64,000 nucleotides of DNA from assembly GCF_006874475.1 (NCBI RefSeq), contig NZ_VIRM01000003.1, forward strand, positions 239,769-303,768, in the 5' to 3' direction. Shown piece by piece: positions 9,302 through 17,597 of this stretch. How positions within the stretch are numbered: the first letter of the stretch is position 1; each line of letters opens with the position of its first letter. The stretch is from Microbispora hainanensis. GTDB lineage: Bacteria > Actinomycetota > Actinomycetes > Streptosporangiales > Streptosporangiaceae. Made by a program: the position numbers and the translations under genes. The notes beneath the pieces are model-generated. The model searched no databases. It saw only the letters and a list, made by a program, of their open reading frames with translations, and was not told where the DNA came from.

Positions 9302-10663
9302 TCAGAGCACGGGCAGGTAGCGGCCCAGCTCGAACTCGGTCACCTGGCGGCGGTAGTCCTGCCACTCCGCGCGCTTGTTGCGCAGGAAGTAGTCGAAGAC
9401 GTGCTCGCCCAGCGTCTCCGCGACCAGCTCGCTGTGCTCCATCGCCACGATCGCCTCGTCGAGCGACTGGGGCAGCGGCTGGATGCCGAGCGCGCGCCGC
9501 TCCGCGCTGGTCAGCGCCCAGACGTCGTCCTCGGCCCCCGGCGGCATCTCGTACCCCTCCTCGATGCCCTTGAGCCCGGCGGCCAGGATGACGGCGAAGG
9601 CGAGATAGGGGTTGCAGGAGGAGTCGACCGAGCGGAACTCGATGCGGGTCGAGCCGCCCTTGTGCGGCTTGTACATGGGCACGCGCACGAGCGCGGAGCG
9701 GTTGTTGTGCCCCCAGCAGATGTACGCGGGGGCCTCGCCGCCGGCCCCGGCGATCGCCTCGGCGCCGCCCCACAGCCGCTTGTAGGAGTTGACCCACTGG
9801 TTGCAGACGGCGGTGATCTCCGCGGCGTGCCGGAGCAGCCCGCCGATGAACGACCGGCCGATCTTGGAGAGCTGATAGTCGGCGCCGGGCTCGTAGAAGG
9901 CGTTGCGGTCGCCCTCGAACAGCGACATGTGGGTGTGCATGCCCGACCCGGGGAAGTCGGTGAACGGCTTGGGCATGAACGAGGCCCACACCCCCTGCTC
10001 CAGCGCCACCTCCTTCATGACCAGGCGGAACGTCATGATGTTGTCGGCCGTGGTCAGCGCGTCGGCGTAGCGGAGGTCGATCTCCTGCTGGCCCGGCGCG
10101 CCCTCGTGGTGGCTGAACTCCACCGAGATGCCCATCGACTCCAGCATCATGATCGCGTTGCGGCGGAAGTCGTGGCCCGCGCTGTGCGGCGTGTGGTCGA
10201 AGTAGCCGCCATCGTCGATCGGCTCGGGCTTGTCACCCTTCTCCGGCCGGTTGCGCAGCAGGAAGAACTCCACCTCGGGATGGGTGTAGAACGTGAAGCC
10301 CATGTCGGCCGCCTTGGCCAGCGTCCGCTTGAGCACGAAGCGCGGGTCGGCGTGCGACGGCGAGCCGTCCGGCATCAGGATGTCGCAGAACATGCGGGCG
10401 GCGCCCGGCGACTCGCTGCGCCACGGCAGGATCTGGAACGTCGCGGGGTCGGGCTTGGCCAGCATGTCCGACTCGTAGACCCGCGAGAAGCCCTCGATCG
10501 CCGAGCCGTCGAAGCCGATGCCCTCGGCGAAGGCGCCCTCCAGCTCGGCCGGCGCGATCGCCACCGACTTCAGGAAACCGAGCACGTCGGTGAACCACAG
10601 CCGGATGAACCGGATGTCTCGCTCTTCGAGCGTGCGGAGCACGAATTCCTGCTGGCGGTCCAA
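9302..10663 (-). CDS. glnA2: Glutamine synthetase-like protein, GlnA2 type
   Basis: 453 residues, with the GS beta-grasp and catalytic domains. FDGSAIEGFSRVYESDM (N-terminal third) and GSGMHTHMSLFEG (about residue 250) carry the metal- and ATP-binding glutamates and histidines; IEFRSVDSSCNPYLAFA is the late active-site block. The extent and the start at LDRQQEFVLRTLEERDIRF fit mycobacterial and streptomycete GlnA2, which also lies near glnE; some GlnA2 proteins are reported to act on polyamines. TTG 10663 is chosen because GTGAGG stands six bases before it and the protein then begins like its relatives; a GTG at 10675 is the alternative. The adenylylation tyrosine of classical GlnA appears replaced by Trp (segment DDVWALTSAE). 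Confidence 0.9.
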   Translation of the reverse strand: MDRQQEFVLRTLEERDIRFIRLWFTDVLGFLKSVAIAPAELEGAFAEGIGFDGSAIEGFSRVYESDMLAKPDPATFQILPWRSESPGAARMFCDILMPDGSPSHADPRFVLKRTLAKAADMGFTFYTHPEVEFFLLRNRPEKGDKPEPIDDGGYFDHTPHSAGHDFRRNAIMMLESMGISVEFSHHEGAPGQQEIDLRYADALTTADNIMTFRLVMKEVALEQGVWASFMPKPFTDFPGSGMHTHMSLFEGDRNAFYEPGADYQLSKIGRSFIGGLLRHAAEITAVCNQWVNSYKRLWGGAEAIAGAGGEAPAYICWGHNNRSALVRVPMYKPHKGGSTRIEFRSVDSSCNPYLAFAVILAAGLKGIEEGYEMPPGAEDDVWALTSAERRALGIQPLPQSLDEAIVAMEHSELVAETLGEHVFDYFLRNKRAEWQDYRRQVTEFELGRYLPVL

Positions 10664-10716
10664 GGCGTACCTCACGGAGTCACAGGTCTGGTCTCCTACC
10701 AGTCTGCCCGGTGAGT

Positions 10717-10732
10717 GTTTCACAGGGGTTAC
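10717..10732 (-). promoter_or_regulatory. GlnR-like box upstream of glnA2
   Basis: On the minus strand the sequence reads GTAAC-N6-GAAAC, the half-pair of the actinobacterial GlnR consensus (gTnAC-n6-GaAAC). It lies 54 bases before the TTG start of glnA2. Only one pair is seen, not the double box of strong targets. Confidence 0.45.
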
Positions 10733-10908
10733 GGGGGAGTGTGAGCCGGCGGTCCTGCGGCTCACCACGGCCCGGAACGGCGGCGGCGCCCGGCGGCGCG
10801 GGCGGAGACGGTGACGAGGATCACACCGAACAAAACCCGCGGCCGGGGCGTCGATGCCGTTGATCCGGTGTTGATCGGGCGTCGACCCGCGCGCACTACC
10901 TTCCCGGC

Positions 10909-12996
10909 ATGCCGGTGCACGACCCGAAGGAGCCCCCGTCCGTGGCACGACCGCTGCTCGACTCCGCGGAACCCCGGCTCCGGCGGCTGCGTGCGCTCGA
11001 CTGGCCGGGGCGGGTGCGGGTGCTCGGGCCCGCCGCCGCGATGGCGATCACGGGCGCGGCGATCTGCCTGGAGCTCGCCGACATCTGGGTGACCGCCCAG
11101 TTGCCCGACTCCCCCTACACGCCGCTGCCGTTCGCGCCCGAGGACGTGGCCGGCACCACGCTCCCGATCTTCGGCGTGCTGCTGGTGATCTCGCGGCCCC
11201 GGCTGCTGCTCGGCTGGCTGCTGTGCCTGGGCGGCCTGGGCTCGGCCGCCAACATCCTCGCCGCCAACACGGCGGCCCTGCTCGTCCTCCGCGGCGGCCA
11301 TCCGCTGGTCCACCCGCTCTGGGTGTTCGCCGACGGCGTGTGGAACCTCACGACGTACGCGCTCGGGGTGCTGCTGCCGCTGCTCTATCCCACCGGGCGC
11401 ATCCTGTCGAAGCGGTGGTGCGTGCCCGGGGGCGTGACCGCCGCGGCCCTCGCCCTCGACTGGCTGTGCTCGCTGATCGCCCCGTCGAGCGTACGCACCG
11501 GCGGCAACGCGCTGGAGGTGGCGGCCTTCGCGCCGTACTACGAGGGCACCCGGCAGGTGCTGCACACGGTCGTCGCGGTGGGCATGGCGCTGGCGTTCTC
11601 CTCGCTCGTCGTCCGCTTCACCCGGGCCGACGGGATCGAGCGCCGCCAGATCCTGTGGCCGCTGGTGGCCATGGCCGGGGTGGTGATCCCGTGGGTGATC
11701 GGCCATCCGGTCTGGTGGACGGCCTCGCTCACGCTCCCGCTGGTGCCGGCCGCGATCGCGGTGGCCGTGCTGCGCTACCGGCTGTACGGCATCGACACGC
11801 TGATCAGCAGGGCCCTCGTCGGTGCGGGCCTGGTCGGCGTCGTCGCCGCCGTCTACGTGCTCGTCGGCGCGGGCTCCAGCCTGATCCTCTCCGGCGTCGA
11901 CCGGTTCGCCGGCCTGGCCGCGGCCCTGTTCGCCGGGGCGTTCTTCCATCCGATCCGGAGCGGCCTGCAACGCCTCGTCGACCGCGCGCTCTACGGCAGG
12001 GGCGGCGACCCGCTCGCGCTCGCCGCCGGGCTGCGGCGGCGCCTGCAGCACGCCGATCCCGCGCACGCGCTGCTGGCCGCCCTGGAGGTGCTGCGCGAGG
12101 GCCTGTCGGTCACCGGCATCGCGGTGGAGATCGACGGGAACGTCACGACGAGCGGGCGGCCCGGTCCCGTGACGCGGGAGATACCGCTGGTCTGGCACGG
12201 CGAGCCGGTCGGCCGCCTGCTCATCGGCCCGCCGGGCGGGCGTCGTTTCCCCGCCGCCCACGACGAGCGCGTGATCGCGGTGCTGGCGCCGTACGTCGCC
12301 GACGCCGCGCACACAGTGGCGCTGACCACCGCGCTGCAGCGCTCACGCGAGCGCATCCTGACGGCCCGGGAGGAGGAACGGCGGCGGCTGCGCCGCGACC
12401 TGCACGACGGGCTCGGGCAGACGCTGGCCTCGATGGCGATGACGATCAACATGGCCCGCCACAGCCTGGAACGGTCCCCGGAGACGGCCGACGCCCTGCT
12501 GCGGGACCTGCGCGAGGGCATGAACAGCGTCACCGCCGACGTCCGCCAGCTCGTGTACGGCCTGCGTCCCCCGGCGCTCGACGACCTCGGGCTGGCGGGA
12601 GCCGTACGCGCCCTGGCGGAGGAGGCGCGCCCCGGCCTGGCGGCCGGCGAGGAGTCGGTCGCGGAGGTCGAGGTGACCGGGGACATGACCGGGCTGCCCG
12701 CCGCCGTGGAGGTGGCGGCCTACCGCATCGTGCAGGAGGCGCTGACCAACGCGCGCAAGCACGCGCAGGCCCGGCGGGTGCGGGTGGTCCTGCACAGGAA
12801 CGGCGAGCTGCGGGTCGTCGTGGCCGACGACGGCGTGGGGCTGCCGCCGGGCCGCCGGTCGGGCGTGGGCATGAGCTCGATGGCCGAGCGGGCGGCCGAG
12901 CTGGGCGGCACCTGCGCCGTCGGCTCCGAACCCGGCCACGGCACCACGGTCACCGCCCGGCTGCCCGCCGTGCCCGCCCTGCCGGCCCTGCAGTGA
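10909..12996 (+). CDS. Membrane sensor histidine kinase, NarL/DesK-type (HisKA_3)
   Basis: 695 residues. The N-terminal half has about eight hydrophobic segments with a polytopic sensor layout, then a GAF-like stretch, the dimerisation motif RRDLHDGLGQ (phospho-acceptor His near 499), and a GHKL ATPase with QEALTNARKHA, DDGVGL and GVGMSSM. It autophosphorylates and would pass phosphate to a NarL-type receiver. No receiver gene is adjacent; the nearest same-strand receiver is the SARP fusion at 17598. ATG 10909 follows TACCTT by six bases and could be leaderless. GTG 10942 has AAGGAG nine bases upstream and is an equal alternative. It is a clear paralogue of the kinase at 15492. Confidence 0.88.
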   Translation: MPVHDPKEPPSVARPLLDSAEPRLRRLRALDWPGRVRVLGPAAAMAITGAAICLELADIWVTAQLPDSPYTPLPFAPEDVAGTTLPIFGVLLVISRPRLLLGWLLCLGGLGSAANILAANTAALLVLRGGHPLVHPLWVFADGVWNLTTYALGVLLPLLYPTGRILSKRWCVPGGVTAAALALDWLCSLIAPSSVRTGGNALEVAAFAPYYEGTRQVLHTVVAVGMALAFSSLVVRFTRADGIERRQILWPLVAMAGVVIPWVIGHPVWWTASLTLPLVPAAIAVAVLRYRLYGIDTLISRALVGAGLVGVVAAVYVLVGAGSSLILSGVDRFAGLAAALFAGAFFHPIRSGLQRLVDRALYGRGGDPLALAAGLRRRLQHADPAHALLAALEVLREGLSVTGIAVEIDGNVTTSGRPGPVTREIPLVWHGEPVGRLLIGPPGGRRFPAAHDERVIAVLAPYVADAAHTVALTTALQRSRERILTAREEERRRLRRDLHDGLGQTLASMAMTINMARHSLERSPETADALLRDLREGMNSVTADVRQLVYGLRPPALDDLGLAGAVRALAEEARPGLAAGEESVAEVEVTGDMTGLPAAVEVAAYRIVQEALTNARKHAQARRVRVVLHRNGELRVVVADDGVGLPPGRRSGVGMSSMAERAAELGGTCAVGSEPGHGTTVTARLPAVPALPALQ

Positions 12997-13070
12997 CTAG
13001 GAGTGATCCCGAGTGACCCGGAGCGGCCCGGAGCGGCCCGGAGCCGCACGGGGTGATCCAGGAGTGAGCA
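12991..13070. repeat. Degenerate 10-bp tandem array beginning at the histidine kinase stop codon
   Basis: Successive 10-mers starting with the stop codon of the gene ending at 12996 read cagtgactag, gagtgatccc, gagtgacccg, gagcggcccg (twice), gagccgcacg, gggtgatcca, ggagtgagca. Several units repeat TGA, so stops recur in more than one frame downstream of the gene. Confidence 0.7.
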
Positions 13071-13088
13071 GGACCGATCCGGGGTGGA

Positions 13089-14054
13089 TCAGGAGACGTC
13101 GGCGAGCGACTCGCCGGCCGGGGTCCGCCGGTAGAGCACCTCGCGGCCGAGCCGCCGCCGCGCCACCAGGCCCGCGTCGGACAGCACGGCGAGGTGCTGG
13201 CTGACCGCGCCCGGCGTGAGGCCGAGCCGCCGGGCGAGGCCGCTGGTCGAGCCCGGCTCGGCCAGCGCGGTGAGCACCTGCGCCCGGGTGCGGCCGATGA
13301 GCGCGGCCAGCGCCTCCGGCGTGCAGGGAGGCGAGCCGTCCGTCCACAGCGTCCCGACGCCCCGCGCCGGATAGCACAGCATCGGCAGGTAGGGCTCGTA
13401 CATCACCCAGACATCGGGCCAGGAGAAGGCGCTCGGCACGAGGACGAGGCCGTCCCCGCCGAGGTCGCCGTCATAGTCGCAGTTCTTGGCCGTGACGAGC
13501 CGGTCGCCGTGCCAGGCGACGCCCGGGTGCAGGTCGGCGAACAGCTCGCGCACTCCCCCGGCCGCCAGCATGCGGGCCCGCCCCATGACGTCGCCCTCCA
13601 GCAACGCGCGGATCCGCGGCCAGAACTCCTCGATGGCGACCGTCCAGTACGCCAGCAACTGGTCGGTCACCCGCCGCACGCCCTCCGCCGGGTCGTCGGC
13701 GAACCGCCGCAGCGCCGCGGGATCGGACGTCTGCACCCAGACCATCTCCTCGTACGCGGTGGTGGGCGGCGTGGCGCGCACCCGCTCCAGCTCGGCGGCG
13801 AAGTCCGGCAGCGGGGTGTCGGGCGGCGGGGTGAGGAAATCGGGCACGTAGCCGCGCACCGGGACCAACGCGAACAGATCTGTGAGATCCACCTCACGCA
13901 GGCGCGGCCGTACGGCCCGCAGCCACGGCAGGTGCAGCGAGTGGCGGCCGGGGGCCCGCAGCACCCGGAGGCTGGCGACCAGCTCCCACATGGGAGAGAA
14001 CGCGAACCGCAGCCGCGCCACGTCGTCAGGCGTGAACCGCCACTCCACCGGCAT
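13089..14054 (-). CDS. ArsR-type winged-helix transcriptional regulator with DUF5937-like N-terminal domain
   Basis: 321 residues. The last 70 residues form an ArsR-like HTH (TSGLARRLGLTPGAVSQHLAVLSDAGLV then a RRRLGREVLYRRT wing). The N-terminal 230 residues (VEWRFTPDDVARLRFAFSP onward) match the uncharacterised domain common in actinobacterial regulators of this kind. No metal-binding Cys pair is evident in the HTH. ATG 14054 follows GGGGGCG. It is divergent from the MFS exporter at 14127 across 72 bases, so it probably controls that gene and itself. Confidence 0.85.
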   Translation of the reverse strand: MPVEWRFTPDDVARLRFAFSPMWELVASLRVLRAPGRHSLHLPWLRAVRPRLREVDLTDLFALVPVRGYVPDFLTPPPDTPLPDFAAELERVRATPPTTAYEEMVWVQTSDPAALRRFADDPAEGVRRVTDQLLAYWTVAIEEFWPRIRALLEGDVMGRARMLAAGGVRELFADLHPGVAWHGDRLVTAKNCDYDGDLGGDGLVLVPSAFSWPDVWVMYEPYLPMLCYPARGVGTLWTDGSPPCTPEALAALIGRTRAQVLTALAEPGSTSGLARRLGLTPGAVSQHLAVLSDAGLVARRRLGREVLYRRTPAGESLADVS

Positions 14055-14126
14055 GATCGCCCCCAATGTTTCAGCCAGGGCTAAAAGATTGGCACGGCGC
14101 GGCCCCGGTGTCCAAGGGTGGACGAC

Positions 14127-15332
14127 GTGACCACAGTGATCAGCAGGACCGGCTTCATCCAGTCGAAGGTCGGCGGCCTGCCCCGCCCGTTCTGGGTGCT
14201 GTTCGGCGGAACGTTCGTCAACCGGCTCGGCACGATGGTGGAGCCGTTCATCGGCATCTACCTCACGCAGGCACGCGGTGTCTCGCTCGCCACCACCGGG
14301 CTGGTCATGACGATGTTCGGCCTGGGGTCCCTGCTGTCGCAGCCGGTCGCCGGGTGGCTGACCGACCGCCTCGGGCGCCGGATCACGCTGACGGGCGGCA
14401 TGGTCGCCACGGCCGTCACCATGGTCGCGCTCGGCTACACCACCAGCGTGCCGGGGCTCGTCGTGGGCATGCTGCTGCTGGGCATCGTGGTGGACGCCTA
14501 CCGCCCGGCCTCGCAGGCGATCGTCGCCGACCTGGTGTCGCCGGAGGACCGGCCGCGGGCGTTCGGGCTGCTGTTCTGGGCCATCAACCTGGGCTTCTCG
14601 GTCGCCATGGTCGCGGGCGGCTGGCTCGCCCACTCGGGCTTCACCGTGCTGTTCTGGGTGGACGCCGTGACCTGCCTGATCTTCGGTCTCCTCGTGTGGC
14701 GGGCGATCCCGGAGACCCGCCCGGCCCGCGAGGACGCGCAGCCCGGCCGGTTCGCCGACGTGCTGCGCGACCGGCTCATGCTGGCCTTCGTCGTGGGCAA
14801 CCTGGTGTACGCGCTGGTCTACCTGCAGGGCTTCACCACGCTGCCGCTCGCCATGACCGGTCAGGGGCTGCCCACGAGCGCGTACGGCATGGCGATGGCG
14901 GTCAACGGCCTGCTGATCGTGGTCGTCCAGCCGCTCACCAACGCGTGGCTGGCCCGGTTCGACTCGTCCAGGGTGCTCGCGGCGGGGTTCGCGCTCGTCG
15001 GCGTCGGGTTCGCGGTGACCTCCCTGGCGTCGTCGGCGGCCGGGCACGCGGCGGCCGTGGCCGTCTGGACGCTCGGCGAGGTGCTCACGGCCGGGATCCC
15101 GGGGGCGATCGTCGCGGCGCTCGCCCCGCCCCACCTGCGCGGGCGCTACTCGGGCCTGTACGGCCTGTCCTGGTCGGCCGGCACCCTGCTCTCGCCCCTC
15201 GTGGGCACCCGGCTGCTGGCCGCCGCCCCCGGGCTGGTGTGGCCGCTGTTCGGCGCCCTCGGCCTGCTCGCGGCGGCGGGACAGCTCCTCATCGGCCGCG
15301 CCATACGCCGCCGCGCCGCCCGGACGGCGTAA
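14127..15332 (+). CDS. Major facilitator superfamily transporter
   Basis: About 401 residues, twelve hydrophobic segments. The cytoplasmic loop signature GWLTDRLGRRITL between helices 2 and 3 identifies the MFS drug/metabolite exporter type; the repeat structure is visible from GTFVNRLGTMVEPFIGIYL onward. GTG 14127 is favoured because AAGGGTGG stands about five bases upstream; an in-frame GTG at 14118 overlaps that site. It is likely regulated by the divergent ArsR-type protein. The exported substrate is unknown. Confidence 0.85.
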   Translation: MTTVISRTGFIQSKVGGLPRPFWVLFGGTFVNRLGTMVEPFIGIYLTQARGVSLATTGLVMTMFGLGSLLSQPVAGWLTDRLGRRITLTGGMVATAVTMVALGYTTSVPGLVVGMLLLGIVVDAYRPASQAIVADLVSPEDRPRAFGLLFWAINLGFSVAMVAGGWLAHSGFTVLFWVDAVTCLIFGLLVWRAIPETRPAREDAQPGRFADVLRDRLMLAFVVGNLVYALVYLQGFTTLPLAMTGQGLPTSAYGMAMAVNGLLIVVVQPLTNAWLARFDSSRVLAAGFALVGVGFAVTSLASSAAGHAAAVAVWTLGEVLTAGIPGAIVAALAPPHLRGRYSGLYGLSWSAGTLLSPLVGTRLLAAAPGLVWPLFGALGLLAAAGQLLIGRAIRRRAARTA

Positions 15333-15491
15333 CCGGGCGTCGCGCCGGACGGGGGTGCCCGCCCTTCTGCCCGCACCGCCCGCGCAGGCCCGCGAGGACC
15401 GGCACACCACCGCGCGGGGCGGGGGCGCCGGTCCGCTCCTCTCGACTTTCCTGGTCGAACTGGAACGGGACAGGACATAATCCATCGCAGC

Positions 15492-17516
15492 ATGGACGAG
15501 AATCCCCCTGCCTTTCCCGTGCGGGCGGTCGCCTGGGCCATGGCGGCCCTGGCACTGGTCCTGACCCTCGCGGGGGTGCTGGTCCAGGTCCGGATCCCCG
15601 CGGAGTGGCGGCCGCACCCCCCGTTGACGCCGGACTTCGGCGTCGCGCTCACGTTCCCGCTCACGGGAGCGTTCCTGGTGTCCCAGCGGCCCCGGCTCAG
15701 CATGGCCTGGCTGATCTGGGCGGGCGGTCTGCTGGGCTCGGGCAACGTGGCCTTCACGGCGCTGATGTTCCACTGGGCCTCGCAGGGCGACATGGGGGCG
15801 GCCGTCACGGCCCGCGCGGTCCAGGTGATCTGCTGGGCGGTGTCGGGCCTGCTGCTGGCGGTCCTGGTTCCGCTCTACTCCCCCACCGGGACGCTCCCCT
15901 CCCGCCGCTGGCGCGTGGTCGTCGCCGCCGGCGCCGTCGCCACCGCCGCCGAGATCGTCCTGGGCCTGCTGCGGCCCGATCCCGATCCCGCCGATTACCC
16001 CTGGCCGGCGGTGATCCACAACCCGCTGCAGGTCAGGGCCCTCATCCCCTACTACGTCACGGTGTGGGACGTCCTGCAGTACGCGATCCAGGCCTGCGTG
16101 GTGGCGGCGCTGGCCTCGCTCGTGCTCCGGCTGCGGCGCGCCGATCCGGTGACGCGGCGGCAGATCGCCTGGCCGCTGTCCGTCTTCGCGGTGTACGTGG
16201 TGTTCTACCTGCTCGGCCCCGCGATGTGGCTGCCCGCGACGCTGTGGACGGCGCTCATCCCGTTCGCGATCCTCTTCGCGGCGCTGCGCTACCGGTTGTA
16301 CGGCATCGACACGGTGATCAGCCGGACGTTCGTCACCGCCGGGCTCCTCGGCGCGATCGGCGTCGTCTACTTCGCGGCCGGGGCGGTCTCCAGCCTGGTC
16401 GTGTCCGGATATCACCAGGTGGGCGGCCTCGTGGCGGCGCTGTTCGCCGGCGCGTTCTTCCAGCCGCTGCGCCGCGTCCTGCAGCGCGTGGTCGATCGCG
16501 CCCTCTACGGCAGGGTGGGCGATCCGGCACTGCTCGCCGAACGGCTGACGCAGGAGGTGCGGCGGGCCGACCCCGCCGACGCGCTGGCGTCGGTGGTGAC
16601 GGTCGTGCGCGAGGGCCTGGCCGTGGACGGCGTCGCCGTTGAGATCGACGACGGCAGGCCGCGTTATGTCGAGAGCGGCCAGGTCGGGCCGTCGCCGCGC
16701 GAGGTGCCGCTGGTCTGGCACGGCGAGCCGGTCGGCCGGCTGCTCGTCGGGCCACCGGGCGCCCGCCGGTTCGCCGCCGCTCACGACGAGCGGGTGCTGT
16801 CCACGCTGCTCCCCTACGTGGCCGACGTCGCGCACGCCGTACGGATGGCCGCCGACCTCCAGCGCTCGCGTGAGCGCATCCTCGCCGCCCGCGAGGAGGA
16901 GCGGCGGCGGCTGCGCCGCGACCTCCACGACGGGCTCGGCCAGACGCTCGGGGCGATGGCGATGACGATCAACATGGCCAGGATCAGCCTGGCCAAGTCG
17001 CCGGACACCGCCGACGATCTGCTGCGCGACCTGCGGGTCGGCATGGACGCGGTGGCCGGCGACATCCGCGAGCTCGTGTACGGCCTGCGGCCCCCTGCCC
17101 TCGACGACCTGGGGCTTGAGGGAGCCGTACGCGCGCTGGCGGAGGAGACGCTGCCCGCGGGGACGGACGGCGTCGAGGACGTCGCGGTGCGGGTGGACGG
17201 CGACCTCGCGGGGCTGCCCGCCGCAGTGGAGGTCGCGGTCTACCGCATCGTGCAGGAGGCGCTCAACAACGTGCGCCGCCACGCGCGGGCCACCCGCGCC
17301 GAGGTGGTCGTCGCGCGTCACCCGGCGGGGGACGGCGGCGGCGAACTGCGGGTGACGGTCGCCGACGACGGCGCCGGCCCGCCCGCCCGGCCGCGCGCGG
17401 GAGTCGGCATGTCCTCGATGCGCGAGCGCGCCGCCGAGCTGGGCGGAAGCTGCGTGGTCACCGCCCCCGAGACCGGCGGCACGGTCGTCGAGGCCAGGTT
17501 CCCGCTCACCGCCTGA
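15492..17516 (+). CDS. Membrane sensor histidine kinase, NarL/DesK-type (HisKA_3)
   Basis: 674 residues and the same design as the kinase at 10909: polytopic N-terminal half, a conserved LRYRLYGIDTVISR segment, a GAF-like region, RRDLHDGLGQ (His near 479), then a GHKL ATPase with QEALNNVRRHA, ADDGAGPP and GVGMSSMRERAAELGG. Long blocks are identical to the paralogue, so the two arose by duplication and now flank the ArsR/MFS pair. The next gene, 81 bases downstream on the same strand, contains a receiver domain and is the probable phosphorelay partner. Confidence 0.9.
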   Translation: MDENPPAFPVRAVAWAMAALALVLTLAGVLVQVRIPAEWRPHPPLTPDFGVALTFPLTGAFLVSQRPRLSMAWLIWAGGLLGSGNVAFTALMFHWASQGDMGAAVTARAVQVICWAVSGLLLAVLVPLYSPTGTLPSRRWRVVVAAGAVATAAEIVLGLLRPDPDPADYPWPAVIHNPLQVRALIPYYVTVWDVLQYAIQACVVAALASLVLRLRRADPVTRRQIAWPLSVFAVYVVFYLLGPAMWLPATLWTALIPFAILFAALRYRLYGIDTVISRTFVTAGLLGAIGVVYFAAGAVSSLVVSGYHQVGGLVAALFAGAFFQPLRRVLQRVVDRALYGRVGDPALLAERLTQEVRRADPADALASVVTVVREGLAVDGVAVEIDDGRPRYVESGQVGPSPREVPLVWHGEPVGRLLVGPPGARRFAAAHDERVLSTLLPYVADVAHAVRMAADLQRSRERILAAREEERRRLRRDLHDGLGQTLGAMAMTINMARISLAKSPDTADDLLRDLRVGMDAVAGDIRELVYGLRPPALDDLGLEGAVRALAEETLPAGTDGVEDVAVRVDGDLAGLPAAVEVAVYRIVQEALNNVRRHARATRAEVVVARHPAGDGGGELRVTVADDGAGPPARPRAGVGMSSMRERAAELGGSCVVTAPETGGTVVEARFPLTA

Positions 17517-17597
17517 GCACCCGCCGTCCGCCTCGTGACCCAACCGAGAGCCGCTCGGCACGACCGCGATCTCCACTGCCTCTACGCTTACCGTGCG

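Noticed and set aside
10675..10675. GTG at 10675 as the glnA2 start
   Set aside because: It lacks a well-placed ribosome site, and the protein would be four residues longer than relatives that begin at the position of TTG 10663, which has GTGAGG six bases upstream.
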